Assembly (NCBI RefSeq): GCF_008801835.1
Contig: NZ_VZOW01000019.1
Location: forward strand, 1-64,000
Reading direction: 5' to 3'
Length of the DNA: 64,000 nucleotides
Source: Cupriavidus pauculus
GTDB taxonomy: Bacteria > Pseudomonadota > Gammaproteobacteria > Burkholderiales > Burkholderiaceae
Shown: positions 1-9,744 of the stretch, in pieces
Numbering within the stretch: the first letter of the stretch is position 1
Layout: each line of letters starts with the position of its first letter
Translations under genes and position numbers: made by a program
The notes under the pieces: generated by a model
What the model saw: the letters and a program-made list of their open reading frames with translations, nothing else
Databases searched by the model: none
Told to the model about the DNA's origin: nothing

Positions 1-247
1 CGCCGTACTTCAGGTCCAGGGAGGCACCCGCACCGCCTTCCGAGATATGAATGCCGCCGTGCCACATGCCCTTGGCACTGACGGCGTAGTGGCCAGATGC
101 TTCCTTTTTCAGCAGCGCGTGGAATTCGTGCTCGTCGGTTATGTTCTTACCTGCTGCATTCCCTTCTCCTTTCTTTCGGAACGGAAAGGCAAAGGCCAGC
201 AGCTTGACCTTGGTATCGGGCGTGTTTGTCGGTGTCGTATTTGCCAT
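1..247 (-). CDS. Putative T6SS effector, N-terminal part (cut by window edge)
   Basis: Only the first 82 residues lie in the window; the gene runs off the left end. The start is an ATG seven bases after the vgrG stop, so the two genes are read together. The visible part has no signal peptide. It contains a motif reading GMWHGGIHI near residues 63-71, which resembles the start of the M23-type peptidase region in effectors encoded next to vgrG in Burkholderiaceae. From memory of that family I infer a cell-wall endopeptidase delivered by the VgrG spike. The catalytic part is outside the window, so this is inference. The alternative is another VgrG-linked cargo or adaptor protein. The neighbouring bases to the left would decide. 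Confidence 0.5.
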   Translation of the reverse strand, partial: MANTTPTNTPDTKVKLLAFAFPFRKKGEGNAAGKNITDEHEFHALLKKEASGHYAVSAKGMWHGGIHISEGGAGASLDLKYG

Positions 248-254
248 GTTCTGC

Positions 255-2603
255 CTATTCCGAGAAACCAAAACTCATATCGCCCTTGATATCTTTGACG
301 GGCACAGCGGACCAGTTGGGGAAGACAAAGCTGCCACCGGCGGGGTCATCGATATTGAGATTGCCCTTGACGTCGATCTTGCCGCTGGGGCTTGCCAGCT
401 CGATCGTTCCGTTGGCGATCTTCAGGTAAGCTCCCGAACCATCCCCAAGCGTGATGCCCTTGGACGCGGTGATCATGACTTCGCCCGACGATGAGCTGAC
501 CACAACGTTCTTGAGGGCCATCAGTTCCAGATCATCGCCCTGGGCCTGAATTTGGACCTTGCCTTTCGCGGCGAAGATTCGGATACCAAGTTTTGCGGCA
601 AAGAGCGAGATCGCCTCGCCCGCCGCTGCAGTCATGCGCTTGAGAACGCCAATGTCGAGGCCATTGCCTGCCGTCACGAACATCTGCTTGCGCGCGGTCA
701 GTTGCATATCCGTGCCACTCGCGATGCCAACGCCCGCCGGGGCATTGGCGAGAATCGCGGGCTTCTTCAGGCCCACCAGACACTGCTCGATCAGCGCACG
801 CTGCTGGTCAACCTCTGCGAGCCAGGTCTTCGCTGCATTGGCCGAGTCATTGAGCGAGCGCAGCATGTCCATCGCGTGCCGTAGTGTGGCTTCGGCACCC
901 TGCATGTCGAGTTGCTGCCCGTTCGCGTTCGGCTGGTCATCCGCCGAGATGAACATCCCCCTGCCGGCCCGCAAAGCCCCCCACCCCGACGTCCGCAACT
1001 CAAAACCTTCCCCACGCTTCTGGCGCTTGTGATCGACCAGATAGCCCATGTTGAGCTGCGTCTTGCCACCGTAGTCGGTGGACAGCTTGACGCCCTCCTG
1101 CCCCTCCCAGTCCTCGAATCGCAGCTTGTTGTTTGCCTGCGTGCGAATGACGTTGCGCGACAGCCAGCGATCCCGATTGGTGATCAGGTCCTCGTGCCGG
1201 CTGTGATGGTGGGCGTGCGCGATGTATGGCTTGTTCGGATTGCCGTCCCGGAAGGCGATGGCGACCTCCGTGCCATCGATCAGCGGAAAGTGGAAACCGG
1301 TCTGCCGCGCTCCGGCAAACGGTTTCGCCAGACGCATCGGCACACTCTCGCCGCCGTTGGGCCAATCCTCGAAATCCAGATCCAGGCGCACGACATACAG
1401 GCCATGCTGCGTCAGATAGGCGTACTTATATTTGCCAGGAGACGTCACGCGCCCGCTCAGGGTGCCCGCGATGCGCGGCCACTTGCTCTCATCGATCGGC
1501 AGTCGGAAGCGTCGATCCGAAGGAATGGCCTGGTAGGTATTGCGGTAAGCCTGGTCTCGCGCCCCAATATGGACGACTTCCATGATCACCTGACCGTGCG
1601 GCGCATCGGGCAGGTCGATGTCCATGCGCAGGATGCGCGCAGGCCGCAGGCCCAGGACATTGCTCTGGCCTTCATAGACGATTTGTCCAGCCAGCGCCGC
1701 CTCGTGGCGCAGTTGCGCTTCCCACTTGGCGCCCGCCATATCGAGGTGGTGCGTGCCGTAGACATAGGACTGGCCGTAATTGCCCGTTTCCTTGCGGGCG
1801 ACATTGGCCTCGCCTGCCTTGCGCTCGTACGAATCCGCCGGGTTGTAGTCGGCCGTGCGAAACGATTCAGGCACCGTATGCACGTGCGTCTGAATATCGA
1901 ATACCGTCTCAATACCCGATTCCAGACCAGCCGTTTCCCGATAGGGAACCCGCAACTCCGGCTGGTAAATATAGTGGTCGATGTCGTCGCAGACCTGAAA
2001 CACATCGCCAAAGACAGCGCCATGCGGACTCGGGAGGAAATAGCTGTATAGCCCCTCCTGTTCCATAAGCAGCCGGATATAGTCCCAGTCGGACATCTGG
2101 TACTGGAGCCGGAATGGGTGCTCCGGATACTGGCGACGAATCTTGAAAGCGAACTGGTGGCCTTCCAGGCCGTGGCGGCGAAGAATGGCTTCGATAATCT
2201 GCGGCGCGGTCTTTCTCTGATAGACACGGCTTGCCTTGGTCAGCGTCAGCAAGGCGACCTTCGGGCGCAACTCCATTTCATAGGCGCAGAAGTCGCGGGT
2301 CTGACGGGTTTTTGAAAAGCGGAAGATGCAGCCGGAGAATTGCCGGGGCTCCACGCCGTCGCCGGGTTCGATCGAGAAAGTGGCGTCACGGCGCACGTAC
2401 TCCATCCGGTCCAGATCCATTGGATGGGTCAATCGGATCTTGACGCTGTAGGGCTCGCCCAGGCGCTCTACAGCCTCGAATGACACCACGGAGAGGCCGG
2501 CCGCACTATTCGCTCCGAGCACCTTCAGGTGATAGGGCTGCAGCCTGGTCACGGACCTTGGCAGCCCGTCGCCCCATGATTTCAGTTCATCCGTCACATC
2601 CAT
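255..2603 (-). CDS. vgrG: Type VI secretion tip protein VgrG
   Basis: VgrG trimerises to form the puncturing spike of the type VI secretion machine and carries effectors. The 782-residue product has the gp27-like base in its first half, then a gp5-like OB fold (around residues 380-490, with TQHGLYVVRLDLDF and DGTEVAIAFRDGNPNKPYI), and a C-terminal DUF2345 region from about residue 600 with a repetitive beta pattern. I chose the ATG at 2603 because AAGGAG lies 12 bases upstream; a GTG at 2606 is equally placed. The longer reading frame to 2690 begins with TTG and has no ribosome site. No other T6SS structural gene is in the window, so this is probably an orphan vgrG cluster. The downstream partner is a putative effector. 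Confidence 0.93.
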   Translation of the reverse strand: MDVTDELKSWGDGLPRSVTRLQPYHLKVLGANSAAGLSVVSFEAVERLGEPYSVKIRLTHPMDLDRMEYVRRDATFSIEPGDGVEPRQFSGCIFRFSKTRQTRDFCAYEMELRPKVALLTLTKASRVYQRKTAPQIIEAILRRHGLEGHQFAFKIRRQYPEHPFRLQYQMSDWDYIRLLMEQEGLYSYFLPSPHGAVFGDVFQVCDDIDHYIYQPELRVPYRETAGLESGIETVFDIQTHVHTVPESFRTADYNPADSYERKAGEANVARKETGNYGQSYVYGTHHLDMAGAKWEAQLRHEAALAGQIVYEGQSNVLGLRPARILRMDIDLPDAPHGQVIMEVVHIGARDQAYRNTYQAIPSDRRFRLPIDESKWPRIAGTLSGRVTSPGKYKYAYLTQHGLYVVRLDLDFEDWPNGGESVPMRLAKPFAGARQTGFHFPLIDGTEVAIAFRDGNPNKPYIAHAHHHSRHEDLITNRDRWLSRNVIRTQANNKLRFEDWEGQEGVKLSTDYGGKTQLNMGYLVDHKRQKRGEGFELRTSGWGALRAGRGMFISADDQPNANGQQLDMQGAEATLRHAMDMLRSLNDSANAAKTWLAEVDQQRALIEQCLVGLKKPAILANAPAGVGIASGTDMQLTARKQMFVTAGNGLDIGVLKRMTAAAGEAISLFAAKLGIRIFAAKGKVQIQAQGDDLELMALKNVVVSSSSGEVMITASKGITLGDGSGAYLKIANGTIELASPSGKIDVKGNLNIDDPAGGSFVFPNWSAVPVKDIKGDMSFGFSE

Positions 2604-3089
2604 CACTGTTGCTTGCTCCTTACCAGCCGTGATCGCGTTCTCCGAACAGGCCGTCGCTTGCGACGCGAGGCCGACATTCTCGTGCGTCAAAACCTTACGC
2701 CGCTATCCGACAAGCGAGAACAGCCAATGCGTCGCGCAAACAACAGAAACTGAATAAAATCTTAAATAATATTTTTATGATTTACAGATATTTATTTTTA
2801 TTTAAATCACAAACAAAAATACATTACATACCGATATAAGAATTTTTTAATTCTTATAAACGTTAATCGAGATGCTTTTGAGAATTTCCAATAGTCGATC
2901 TGCAAGAACGACTTCAACTCCATCCTCGCCGACTACTACCCAATGCCCGGATCGTGGGTGGAGGTCGACGGGCTGGAAGGCGGCCTGTCGCACTTGGTCA
3001 AGGGCTACGTGAACCGCCATGGAAAGGCAACGAACGCCGCGGTATGCGGAGCCGAGAGACACGGCGACGCGCTGGACCACTCGAAGCTG
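2604..3089. other. AT-rich leader of vgrG and unassigned DNA
   Basis: Bases about 2745-2870 are almost all A and T, in sharp contrast to the GC-rich surroundings. They probably hold the vgrG promoter on the minus strand, and such DNA is often bound by xenogeneic silencers. From about 2890 the composition returns to GC-rich. An open plus-strand stretch (about 2895-3158) is intact but I do not recognise its first part; its end runs into the integrase remnant. I see no convincing intact gene here. Confidence 0.6.
2835..2858. repeat. Perfect AT-only inverted repeat
   Basis: TATAAGAATT is followed by four T bases and then its exact reverse complement AATTCTTATA. It lies about 230 bases upstream of the chosen vgrG start. 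It could be a regulator site or a hairpin; the sequence does not say which. Confidence 0.75.
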
Positions 3090-3275
3090 GGCGAGATTGA
3101 CTATGTGAGGAAAGGCATTCGCACGAAAGCACTGACGAATGTCAGACGCGGGCTTTGACGTCGAAGCGCTGCGGATGGCCGGCGCGTATGCCGATAGGTC
3201 GACGACCGAGGGATACAGTAAGCAGCACGACGTGCCGCTCTCTCGGTGGTGAAATTGACGCCGCCTGCCGCGTGA
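3090..3275 (+). pseudogene. Remnant of a phage/island tyrosine integrase (C-terminal end)
   Basis: Read across three frames, this stretch gives GIRTKALTNVRRG, then FDVEALRMAGAYADRSTTEG YSKQ, then VVKLTPPAA and a stop at 3273-3275. This matches the end of tyrosine recombinases from Burkholderiaceae islands, including the Arg of the RxKALTD box and the catalytic Tyr of the TTEGY motif. There are at least two frameshifts (near 3150 and 3240) and no recognisable N-terminal half, so the gene is dead. It points at the 3' end of tRNA-Pro about 90 bases away, the usual place for an integrase next to an attachment site. The family assignment is from remembered motifs, not a search. Confidence 0.68.
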
Positions 3276-3330
3276 TATTGGACACTCTCCAACATCCGGG
3301 ATTAGAAAAGCGGGAATCAGAAAAGACGAA

Positions 3331-3358
3331 GCCCGCACAACCTAGTGATTGTGCGGGC
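3331..3358 (-). terminator. Intrinsic terminator after tRNA-Pro
   Basis: GCCCGCACAA and TTGTGCGGGC form a perfect 10-bp stem with an 8-base loop. Read on the minus strand it is followed by a T-rich stretch (TTCGTCTTTTC). It closes the merR/tRNA-Pro transcript. Confidence 0.8.
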
Positions 3359-3364
3359 TATATC

Positions 3365-3441
<77 letters not shown>

Positions 3442-3496
3442 AAGAAGAACGAGATTATATCAGAGCCATTGCCGATGGCTAGGGGTTGCAGGCAAT

Positions 3497-3928
3497 TTAT
3501 TCGTGTCGCGCAATCTCTTTGAGTTGTGCCAGCAGATGTTGCACCTCTACGAGGTCGCGGCGCAGCGTGTTTAGGTCCACCGACAGTACTTGTGCAGCGT
3601 TGCCGGACGCAACTTGCGCGTCATCCTTTTCCAACGGCATGGCGGCGCCATGGTGACGTCCTTCGTCGAGACGATTACGCGCGCCGTTGATCGTGAAGCC
3701 CTGTTCGTACAGCAGTTCGCGGATTCGCCGGATCAACAGCACTTCATGGTGCTGATAATAGCGGCGATTTCCACGGCGCTTGACCGGCTTGAGCTGCGTG
3801 AACTCCTGCTCCCAGTAGCGCAACACGTGTGGCTTGACGGCGCAAAGGTCGCTGACCTCACCGATGGTGAAGTAGCGTTTTGCGGGAATCGGCGGCAGCG
3901 CGACGCGCTCGCTGGATTTTTCCGTCAT
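3497..3928 (-). CDS. MerR-family transcriptional regulator
   Basis: 143-residue DNA-binding protein. Residues 17-90 form the MerR winged helix-turn-helix (YFTIGEVSDLCAVKPHVLRYWEQE), followed by a helical dimerisation tail rich in Leu and Arg at the C terminus. There is no Cys pair for metal binding and no large effector domain, so the signal it senses is unknown. It lies directly downstream of ihfA on the same strand, a position in which a MerR-type gene is usually found in Burkholderiaceae, and is followed by tRNA-Pro. The start at 3928 has no strong ribosome site. Its targets cannot be deduced from the sequence. Confidence 0.88.
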   Translation of the reverse strand: MTEKSSERVALPPIPAKRYFTIGEVSDLCAVKPHVLRYWEQEFTQLKPVKRRGNRRYYQHHEVLLIRRIRELLYEQGFTINGARNRLDEGRHHGAAMPLEKDDAQVASGNAAQVLSVDLNTLRRDLVEVQHLLAQLKEIARHE

Positions 3929-4122
3929 GCGATCAAGAGACTGATGTCAGGCCGTAGGGCGAGACTCGGTTGGCGCGTCCGGCGCGCAGCATTGCAGGAT
4001 ACCTATAGCAAACGCCGCGGGCAATCCGCTTGTCGAGCGAAAAGGAGGGGGGTGTATGGGCGACGCTACGGCGGACTGCAATCTGACGCGCGAACATGGC
4101 GCTTCAAATATCGGCCGATGCG

Positions 4123-4539
4123 TCAGCCCGGATGCGCCTGATCGGCGCGCTCCTCGACCAGGCTCTTGAGTTTCTGGCTGGCATGGAACGTCACCACCCG
4201 GCGCGCCGTGATCGGAATGATCTCACCCGTTTTAGGATTGCGGCCAGGACGTTGGGCTTTGTCGCGCAACTGGAAATTGCCGAAGCCCGACAGCTTGACG
4301 CTATCGCCCTGCTCCAACGCTTCGCGAATCACGTCGAAAAACGCTTCGACCATATCTTTCGATTCGCGCTTGTTCAGGCCAACCTGGTCGAACAGCATCT
4401 CTGCGAGTTCGGCCTTGGTCAGGGTCGGCACCTCGGTTGCGCGGGCTTCCGGCGATGCATCGTCGAGGGAGGCAGTGTGCCGGTCGCTCACCTCGCCCAA
4501 ATCTGCAGCATTCATGGAAATCGCGTCTCGATCGTTCAT
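4123..4539 (-). CDS. ihfA: Integration host factor subunit alpha
   Basis: IHF alpha pairs with IHF beta to bend DNA at promoters, origins and recombination sites. The HU/IHF fold begins at [15 protein letters not shown] (about residue 38) and includes the DNA-contacting arm [12 protein letters not shown]. The product is 138 residues, about 35 more than the E. coli protein, because of an N-terminal acidic extension. An internal ATG (residue 9) gives only a slightly shorter form. The gene follows pheT at 77 bases on the same strand, as in E. coli and most proteobacteria, so it is probably co-transcribed with the phenylalanyl-tRNA synthetase genes. Confidence 0.95.
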   Translation of the reverse strand: MNDRDAISMNAADLGEVSDRHTASLDDASPEARATEVPTLTKAELAEMLFDQVGLNKRESKDMVEAFFDVIREALEQGDSVKLSGFGNFQLRDKAQRPGRNPKTGEIIPITARRVVTFHASQKLKSLVEERADQAHPG

Positions 4540-4616
4540 CCTTGATCGCTCTGTTAACTCTGTGTGGCGATCCGCCCGGGAGCTGTGCCCGGGCGCTCCA
4601 ATGGCTGGCGTTCTGC

Positions 4617-7064
4617 TTAACCGCGCAGCCGGGCTTCGAAGCCTGCCGTCAGCGCATCGATCATGCAGCGTACCGCACTGTCGGCTGTCTCGTCCTGGAG
4701 GGTCGCCCCAGTATCTTGCAAGGTCAGGCGGAACGCAAGGCTTTTCTCATCCACGCCGATGGCGGCCGAAGCGGCCTTCGGACGGAACTCGTCGAACAAT
4801 GCCAGGCTCTGGACGAAATGGCCCAGGCCGGCGTTATCGAGCGCGGCGCGCATGGCGTCCAGCATGTCCTGCACGCGCACCTGCTGCTTGACCACCACCG
4901 CCAGATCGCGCACGGCGGCAGGGAATTTCGAGATTTCCGAGTATGCCGGCAGACCGACGTCACGCAGCGCATCGAGCTCCAGTTCGAACACCACCGGTGC
5001 GTTGGTCAGTTCGTACTCCTGCAGCCAGCGCGGATGCAATTCGCCGACCACGCCGACCGGCTTGCCGTCGACAATCACGCGAGCCGCACGGCCCGGGTGC
5101 AACGCGGGATGCGCAACCGGCTCGAAGCGCGGCGTGCGCGGATGAAACAGCGATTCCACGTCGCCCTTGATGTCGAAGAAGTCGACCGGGCGAGTGGCCA
5201 CGCCCCATTGCTCTTCGAAGGCCGGACCATAGGCAATCCCCGCTGCCATCATCGGCTGGTGATAGCCGGCCACGGTCAGACCGCCATCGGCAACATTCGC
5301 GTCGCGATGGAATACACGACCCACCTCGAACAGGCGTACCCGCGACGCCTTACGGTTGAGGTTGTAGCGCACCTTGTCGACCAGCCCACCAAGCAGCGTC
5401 GAACGCATCACCGCCAGTTGGCTGGCGATAGGATTAAGCAGGCGGATCGGGTTGTCGTTGGCGGCGAAGTCACGTTCCCACTTCTCCTCGACGAACGCGA
5501 AATTGATCACCTCGTTGAAGTCGCGGGCCGCCAGCGCGTGCCGCACGACATGCTGCGAACGGCGCCCTTCGTTGGTCGGACGCATTTCGCTTTCCGCCAC
5601 CGGCGGGCGCGCGGGAATCCGCTCGAAACCATAAATCCGCGCGACTTCCTCGATCAGGTCTTCCTCGATCTCGAGATCGAAACGGTAGCTGGGCGGCGTC
5701 ACCTCGAACACCTCGCCATCGGCGCCAACCGTGCGCGTGAATGGCAGTTGCAGTCGCTGGAACACATCGGTGATTTCCGCCGACGAGAGTTCGATGCCCA
5801 GCACGCGTTCGGCACGCGCCACGCGCAGCTTGACCGGCTGACGCTGCGGCAGATTGACGATCTGATCGTCGACTGGGCCAGCCTGGCCGCCGCAGATTTG
5901 CAGGATCAGCGCGCTAATGCGCTCGATATGCTCCACCGTGGTGGCGTAATCCACGCCACGCTCGAAGCGGTGCGCCGCGTCGGTCGAAAAGTTGTAACGA
6001 CGCGCGCGGCCCTGGATCGCATTCGGCCACCAGAACGCCGCTTCCAGATAGATATTGGTCGTGTCGAGTGACACCGCGGTGCTATCGCCGCCCATGATGC
6101 CGGCCAGGCTCTCGATTTCCTTGTCGTCGGAGATCACGCCGACCTGCTCGTCGACTTCCACCGTGTTGCCGTTCAGCAGCTTGAGCTGTTCGCCCTTGCG
6201 GCCCCAGCGCACGTCCAGCCCGCCATGGATCTTGTCCAGGTCGAACACATGCGACGGACGGCCGAGTTCGAGCATGACGTAGTTCGAGATATCGACCAGG
6301 GCCGACACGCTGCGCTGCCCCGAGCGCTCGAGGCGCTGGACCATCCACGCCGGCGTGGCGGCACGCGCGTTGACGCCGCGGATAATGCGGCCCGAGAAAC
6401 GGCCGCACAGGTCGGGGGCGGAAATCCTGACCGGCAGCTTGTCCTGCAGCGTCACCGCCACGGGCGTCATGTCGGGCAGTACAAGCTCGGCGCCGGTGAG
6501 GGCCGATACTTCGCGCGCCACACCGTGGATCGACAGGCAGTCCGCCTTGTTGGGCGTCAGCTTGATCGTGAAGACCTGATCGTCGAGATCGAGATACTGG
6601 CGGATGTCCTGCCCCACCGGCGCGTCTTCCGGCAGGATCATCAGCCCGCCATGATCTTCCGAGAGCTTCAGTTCACGCGCCGAGCACAGCATGCCGTAGC
6701 TGTCGACACCGCGCAGCTTGCCCACCTTGATCTCGAAGGGCTTGCCATCGGCTTCGGCCGGCGGCAGCACGGCGCCCACCAGCGCGCACGGCACCTTGAT
6801 GCCAGGCTTGACATTGGGCGCGCCGCAAACGATCTGCAGCGTCTCACCGGTGCCCGCATCGACCTGGCACACGTTCAGTCGATCGGCATTGGGATGGCGT
6901 TCGGTCGCAAGCACGCTGGCCACGACGATCTTGTTGAACGGCGGCGCAACCGGGCCCACCTCCTCCACTTCCAGCCCCGCCATAGTCAGGGTGTGCGACA
7001 GCACGTCGGTGGAGATCTTTGCAGGATTGGCGAACGTGCGAAGCCAGGATTCCGAGAATTGCAT
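4617..7064 (-). CDS. pheT: Phenylalanine-tRNA ligase beta subunit
   Basis: Large subunit of the alpha2-beta2 enzyme that charges tRNA-Phe. The 815 residues are the normal length. Visible parts are the N-terminal EMAP-like tRNA-binding fold (residues about 40-150, with [20 protein letters not shown]), the B3/B4 editing region, B5, the catalytic-like core, and a C-terminal anticodon-binding FDX-ACB domain (residues about 720-815, [12 protein letters not shown]). The ATG at 7064 begins [11 protein letters not shown], typical for the family. It follows pheS by 80 bases and is part of the translation operon. Confidence 0.97.
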   Translation of the reverse strand: MQFSESWLRTFANPAKISTDVLSHTLTMAGLEVEEVGPVAPPFNKIVVASVLATERHPNADRLNVCQVDAGTGETLQIVCGAPNVKPGIKVPCALVGAVLPPAEADGKPFEIKVGKLRGVDSYGMLCSARELKLSEDHGGLMILPEDAPVGQDIRQYLDLDDQVFTIKLTPNKADCLSIHGVAREVSALTGAELVLPDMTPVAVTLQDKLPVRISAPDLCGRFSGRIIRGVNARAATPAWMVQRLERSGQRSVSALVDISNYVMLELGRPSHVFDLDKIHGGLDVRWGRKGEQLKLLNGNTVEVDEQVGVISDDKEIESLAGIMGGDSTAVSLDTTNIYLEAAFWWPNAIQGRARRYNFSTDAAHRFERGVDYATTVEHIERISALILQICGGQAGPVDDQIVNLPQRQPVKLRVARAERVLGIELSSAEITDVFQRLQLPFTRTVGADGEVFEVTPPSYRFDLEIEEDLIEEVARIYGFERIPARPPVAESEMRPTNEGRRSQHVVRHALAARDFNEVINFAFVEEKWERDFAANDNPIRLLNPIASQLAVMRSTLLGGLVDKVRYNLNRKASRVRLFEVGRVFHRDANVADGGLTVAGYHQPMMAAGIAYGPAFEEQWGVATRPVDFFDIKGDVESLFHPRTPRFEPVAHPALHPGRAARVIVDGKPVGVVGELHPRWLQEYELTNAPVVFELELDALRDVGLPAYSEISKFPAAVRDLAVVVKQQVRVQDMLDAMRAALDNAGLGHFVQSLALFDEFRPKAASAAIGVDEKSLAFRLTLQDTGATLQDETADSAVRCMIDALTAGFEARLRG

Positions 7065-7144
7065 GGCGCTTCTGATCCGGTAGGTATTCTGTAATGTCTG
7101 TGACGATATGCGTTCTGTGCTGGGCGTCAGGCCATCAGCGGCAA

Positions 7145-8176
7145 TCAGGCGAACTGGCGCAGAAAGCGCACATCGCCTTCGAAGAACAGCCGCAGGTCAT
7201 TGATGCCATAGCGCAGCATCGTCAGGCGCTCCAGGCCGGAGCCGAACGCGAAGCCGATGTAGCGCTCGGGATCGAGCCCCATGTTGCGCAGGACGTTCGG
7301 GTGCACCTGGCCGGAGCCGGAGATTTCCAGCCATTTGCCGTTGCCGAACGCCATGTCGATTTCGGCCGACGGCTCCGTGAACGGGAAGTACGACGGGCGG
7401 AAGCGCACCTGGATGTCGTCGCGCTCGAAGAACTTACGCAGGAAATCGGTATAGACGCCCTTCAGATCGGCAAAGCTCACGTCCTCGCCGATCCACAGGC
7501 CTTCCACCTGATTGAACATCGGCGAATGGGTGGCGTCGCTGTCGACGCGATAGGTGCGGCCCGGGCAGATGACCTTGATCGGCGGCATCGGCTTGCCTGC
7601 GTACTTCTGCACGTGCATGCGTGCGTAGCGGACCTGCATCGGGCTGGTGTGCGTACGCAGCAGCAACAACTTGCCCTCGCTGTCGCGACCATCCACATAG
7701 AACGTGTCCTGCATCGAACGCGCCGGGTGGTTGTCCGGGTTGTTCAAGGCGGTGAAGTTCATCCAGTCGGTCTCGATTTCCGGACCATCGGCCACGTCGA
7801 AACCGATCGAACCGAAGATCTGCTCGACACGTTCCCATGTGCGCATCACCGGGTGGGTGCTGCCGCGCGACACGGCGCGGCCGGGCAGCGTGACGTCGAT
7901 GGCTTCGGCGGCCAGGCGCGCATTCATCAGCGCATCGGCCAGCGCCTGGCGACGCGCCTGCAGTGCGGCCTCGACCTGCTGCTTGACCTGGTTGATGCGG
8001 GCGCCTTCGGTCTTGCGCGCTTCGGGGTCCAGCTTGCCCAGCCCCTTCAGCAGTTCGGTCAGCGCGCCCGTCTTACCGAGGAAGCGTGCTTTTTCGTTTT
8101 CCAGCGTGGCGTTGTCGTTGGCGGCAGCGAAGGCGGCCTGTGCGTCGGCGACGATTTGATCCAGATCCTGGGACAT
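7145..8176 (-). CDS. pheS: Phenylalanine-tRNA ligase alpha subunit
   Basis: Catalytic small subunit that activates phenylalanine. At 343 residues it has the family length. An N-terminal coiled-coil (residues 1-90) is followed by the class II core with motif 2 (around [16 protein letters not shown]) and motif 3 at [18 protein letters not shown]. The start [16 protein letters not shown] is well placed. The gene lies between rplT (upstream) and pheT (downstream) on the minus strand. A hairpin upstream at 8326-8353 may limit read-through from rplT. No leader peptide rich in Phe could be found, so the E. coli type of attenuation is not evident here. Confidence 0.97.
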   Translation of the reverse strand: MSQDLDQIVADAQAAFAAANDNATLENEKARFLGKTGALTELLKGLGKLDPEARKTEGARINQVKQQVEAALQARRQALADALMNARLAAEAIDVTLPGRAVSRGSTHPVMRTWERVEQIFGSIGFDVADGPEIETDWMNFTALNNPDNHPARSMQDTFYVDGRDSEGKLLLLRTHTSPMQVRYARMHVQKYAGKPMPPIKVICPGRTYRVDSDATHSPMFNQVEGLWIGEDVSFADLKGVYTDFLRKFFERDDIQVRFRPSYFPFTEPSAEIDMAFGNGKWLEISGSGQVHPNVLRNMGLDPERYIGFAFGSGLERLTMLRYGINDLRLFFEGDVRFLRQFA

Positions 8177-8269
8177 GACGGCAATACGTGGACAGTACGT
8201 GGAAGGGATGGCACTACGCGCGCAATGTTACGTGCAGTGAGGCATTTCGGATGCTGCGTCGGATTTCGC

Positions 8270-8285
8270 TTGAGACTCGTCTCAA
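8270..8285. repeat. Inverted repeat upstream of pheS
   Basis: TTGAGAC and GTCTCAA flank two bases, about 95 bases upstream of the pheS start and below the rplT terminator-like hairpin. It may be an operator or part of a pheS promoter region. I see no known regulator match. Confidence 0.5.
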
Positions 8286-8325
8286 CGTGTCTCACGCCGT
8301 CTTGTCGACGCGGCATTCGAAATGA

Positions 8326-8353
8326 AAACGGGGCTCGGTAAGGAGCCCCGTTT
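8326..8353 (-). terminator. Hairpin between rplT and pheS
   Basis: AAACGGGGCTC and GAGCCCCGTTT form an 11-bp perfect stem with a six-base loop. Read on the minus strand the stem ends in a short run of T. It probably ends or attenuates the infC-rpmI-rplT transcript before pheS. Confidence 0.75.
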
Positions 8354-8413
8354 CATCAGACCTTACGGTCGGTGCTTGCCCGGAAACGCCATCCGGCGCT
8401 TCCGAAACCGGCA

Positions 8414-8770
8414 TCAGGCAACGGTGGCTTTCACCTGGTTGACGATGGCGGCAAAGGCAGGCTTGTCATGGATGGCCATGTCCGACAGCACCTTGCGGTC
8501 CAGTTCGATCGAAGCCTTCTTCAGGCCGTTCATGAACACGCTGTACGTCATGCCATGCTCACGCGTCGCGGCATTGATACGTGCAATCCAGAGTGCGCGG
8601 AACACGCGCTTCTTGTTGCGACGATCGCGGTACGCGTACTGACCAGCACGCATGACCGCCTGCTTGGCGATACGGTAGACATTATTGCGACGGCCGCGGT
8701 AACCCTTGGCAGCGTCGATGACTTTCTTGTGACGGGCCCGTGCAGTGACCCCACGCTTGACTCGAGGCAT
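8414..8770 (-). CDS. rplT: Large ribosomal subunit protein bL20
   Basis: 118-residue basic protein that binds 23S rRNA early in 50S assembly. The family signature [19 protein letters not shown] lies at residues 23-41. The ATG follows AAAGGAG at good distance. It is the gene after rpmI, 28 bases downstream, as in most bacteria. In E. coli bL20 represses its own operon by binding the mRNA; whether that holds here is not visible. Confidence 0.98.
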
Positions 8771-8798
8771 GTAAAACTCCTTTCGTTATCGTTTGGGG

Positions 8799-8996
8799 TT
8801 ATGCGTAAGGCATCATCGCACGGACAGACTTCAGGTTCGTCTCATGGACGTCCTGGGTGCCGCGCAGTTGACGCTTGTTCTTGGTGGTCTTCTTGGTCAG
8901 GATGTGACGCTTGAAGGCCTGGCCACGCTTGAACGAACCGTTCGGGCGCGCCGTAAAGCGCTTGGAAGCGCTTTTCTTGGTCTTCATCTTAGGCAT
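8799..8996 (-). CDS. rpmI: Large ribosomal subunit protein bL35
   Basis: 65-residue basic protein beginning [14 protein letters not shown] and continuing [18 protein letters not shown], the full bL35 pattern. The true ATG is at 8996, where GGAG lies upstream; a longer frame reaching 9170 is not supported. It sits between infC and rplT in the conserved order. Confidence 0.98.
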   Translation of the reverse strand: MPKMKTKKSASKRFTARPNGSFKRGQAFKRHILTKKTTKNKRQLRGTQDVHETNLKSVRAMMPYA

Positions 8997-9132
8997 GAAA
9001 AACTCCAGCTCTATGACATGCATGCAGGTGGACGGCTCACGCCATCGCTTGCAAGACCCGCATCCACTTGTTTTTGTACGCAGCACAGCAGGCGATGCCT
9101 GCCGGTCACGCACGGGTTCTGCGCAAAACAAC

Positions 9133-9157
9133 GCCGGGATGCACGTGGCATCCCGGC
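9133..9157 (-). terminator. Hairpin downstream of infC
   Basis: GCCGGGATGC and GCATCCCGGC form a perfect 10-bp stem with a five-base loop, 19 bases after the infC stop. On the minus strand it is followed by GTTGTTTTG, a weak U tract. It may be a partial terminator or attenuator that sets the ratio of IF3 to bL35 and bL20. Confidence 0.7.
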
Positions 9158-9175
9158 CGTCGCTTCGCACAAGAA

Positions 9176-9697
9176 TTACTTCTTCTTCTTGGGGGCCAGC
9201 ACCATCACCATCTGGCGACCTTCCATCTTCGGCATCTGCTCGACCTGACCCAGTTCCTCCAGGTCAGCCTTCAGACGCTCGAGCATGCGCGCGCCGATTT
9301 CCTGGTGGGCCATTTCACGACCGCGGAAACGCAGCGTGATCTTGGTCTTGTCCCCATCCTCCAGGAAACGCCTCAGGTTGCGCAGCTTGACGTTGTAGTC
9401 TCCATCATCCGTGCCAGGACGGAATTTCACTTCCTTGACCTGGATGATCTTCTGCTTGAGCTTGGCCTCGTGGGCGCGCTTGGCTTCCTCGTACTTGAAC
9501 TTGCCGTAGTCCATGATGCGGGCCACGGGTGGAACTGCGTTGGGCGCAATCTCCACGAGATCCAAGTCCTTGTCCTCGGCCATGCGCAGTGCGTCCATGA
9601 ACTTGACGATGCCGAGCTGTTCGTTATCAACCCCTACCAGGCGCAGCTCAGGCGCGCTGATTTCTCGGTTGATACGGTGACCTTTGTCTGTAGCGAT
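9176..9697 (-). CDS. infC: Translation initiation factor IF-3 (ATC start)
   Basis: IF3 keeps ribosomal subunits apart and checks start codons. The frame reads [20 protein letters not shown] from the first sense codon, which is the family N terminus; the N domain ends near residue 80 and the C domain carries [14 protein letters not shown]. No ATG exists before codon 34, but an ATC at 9697 has GAGGTAACGG just upstream and gives 173 residues, the usual length. IF3 genes of many bacteria start with ATT, ATC or ATA, which lets IF3 repress its own synthesis; the same is expected here. The gene begins 47 bases after the thrS stop. Confidence 0.95.
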   Translation of the reverse strand: MATDKGHRINREISAPELRLVGVDNEQLGIVKFMDALRMAEDKDLDLVEIAPNAVPPVARIMDYGKFKYEEAKRAHEAKLKQKIIQVKEVKFRPGTDDGDYNVKLRNLRRFLEDGDKTKITLRFRGREMAHQEIGARMLERLKADLEELGQVEQMPKMEGRQMVMVLAPKKKK

Positions 9698-9744
9698 GTT
9701 CCGTTACCTCAAGAAGACAAAAAAACAAGCCGTGCTTTCCACCC

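Noticed and set aside
2847..3338. Minus-strand frame of 163 codons beside tRNA-Pro
   Set aside because: The opposite strand carries the integrase remnant; the frame has no known similarity and no ribosome site.
4437..6071. Long plus-strand open frame (544 codons)
   Set aside because: It is antisense to pheT and shows no recognisable domain. Such frames come from third-position GC bias.
8177..8325. Possible phenylalanine leader peptide before pheS
   Set aside because: No short frame with a Phe run was found on the minus strand.
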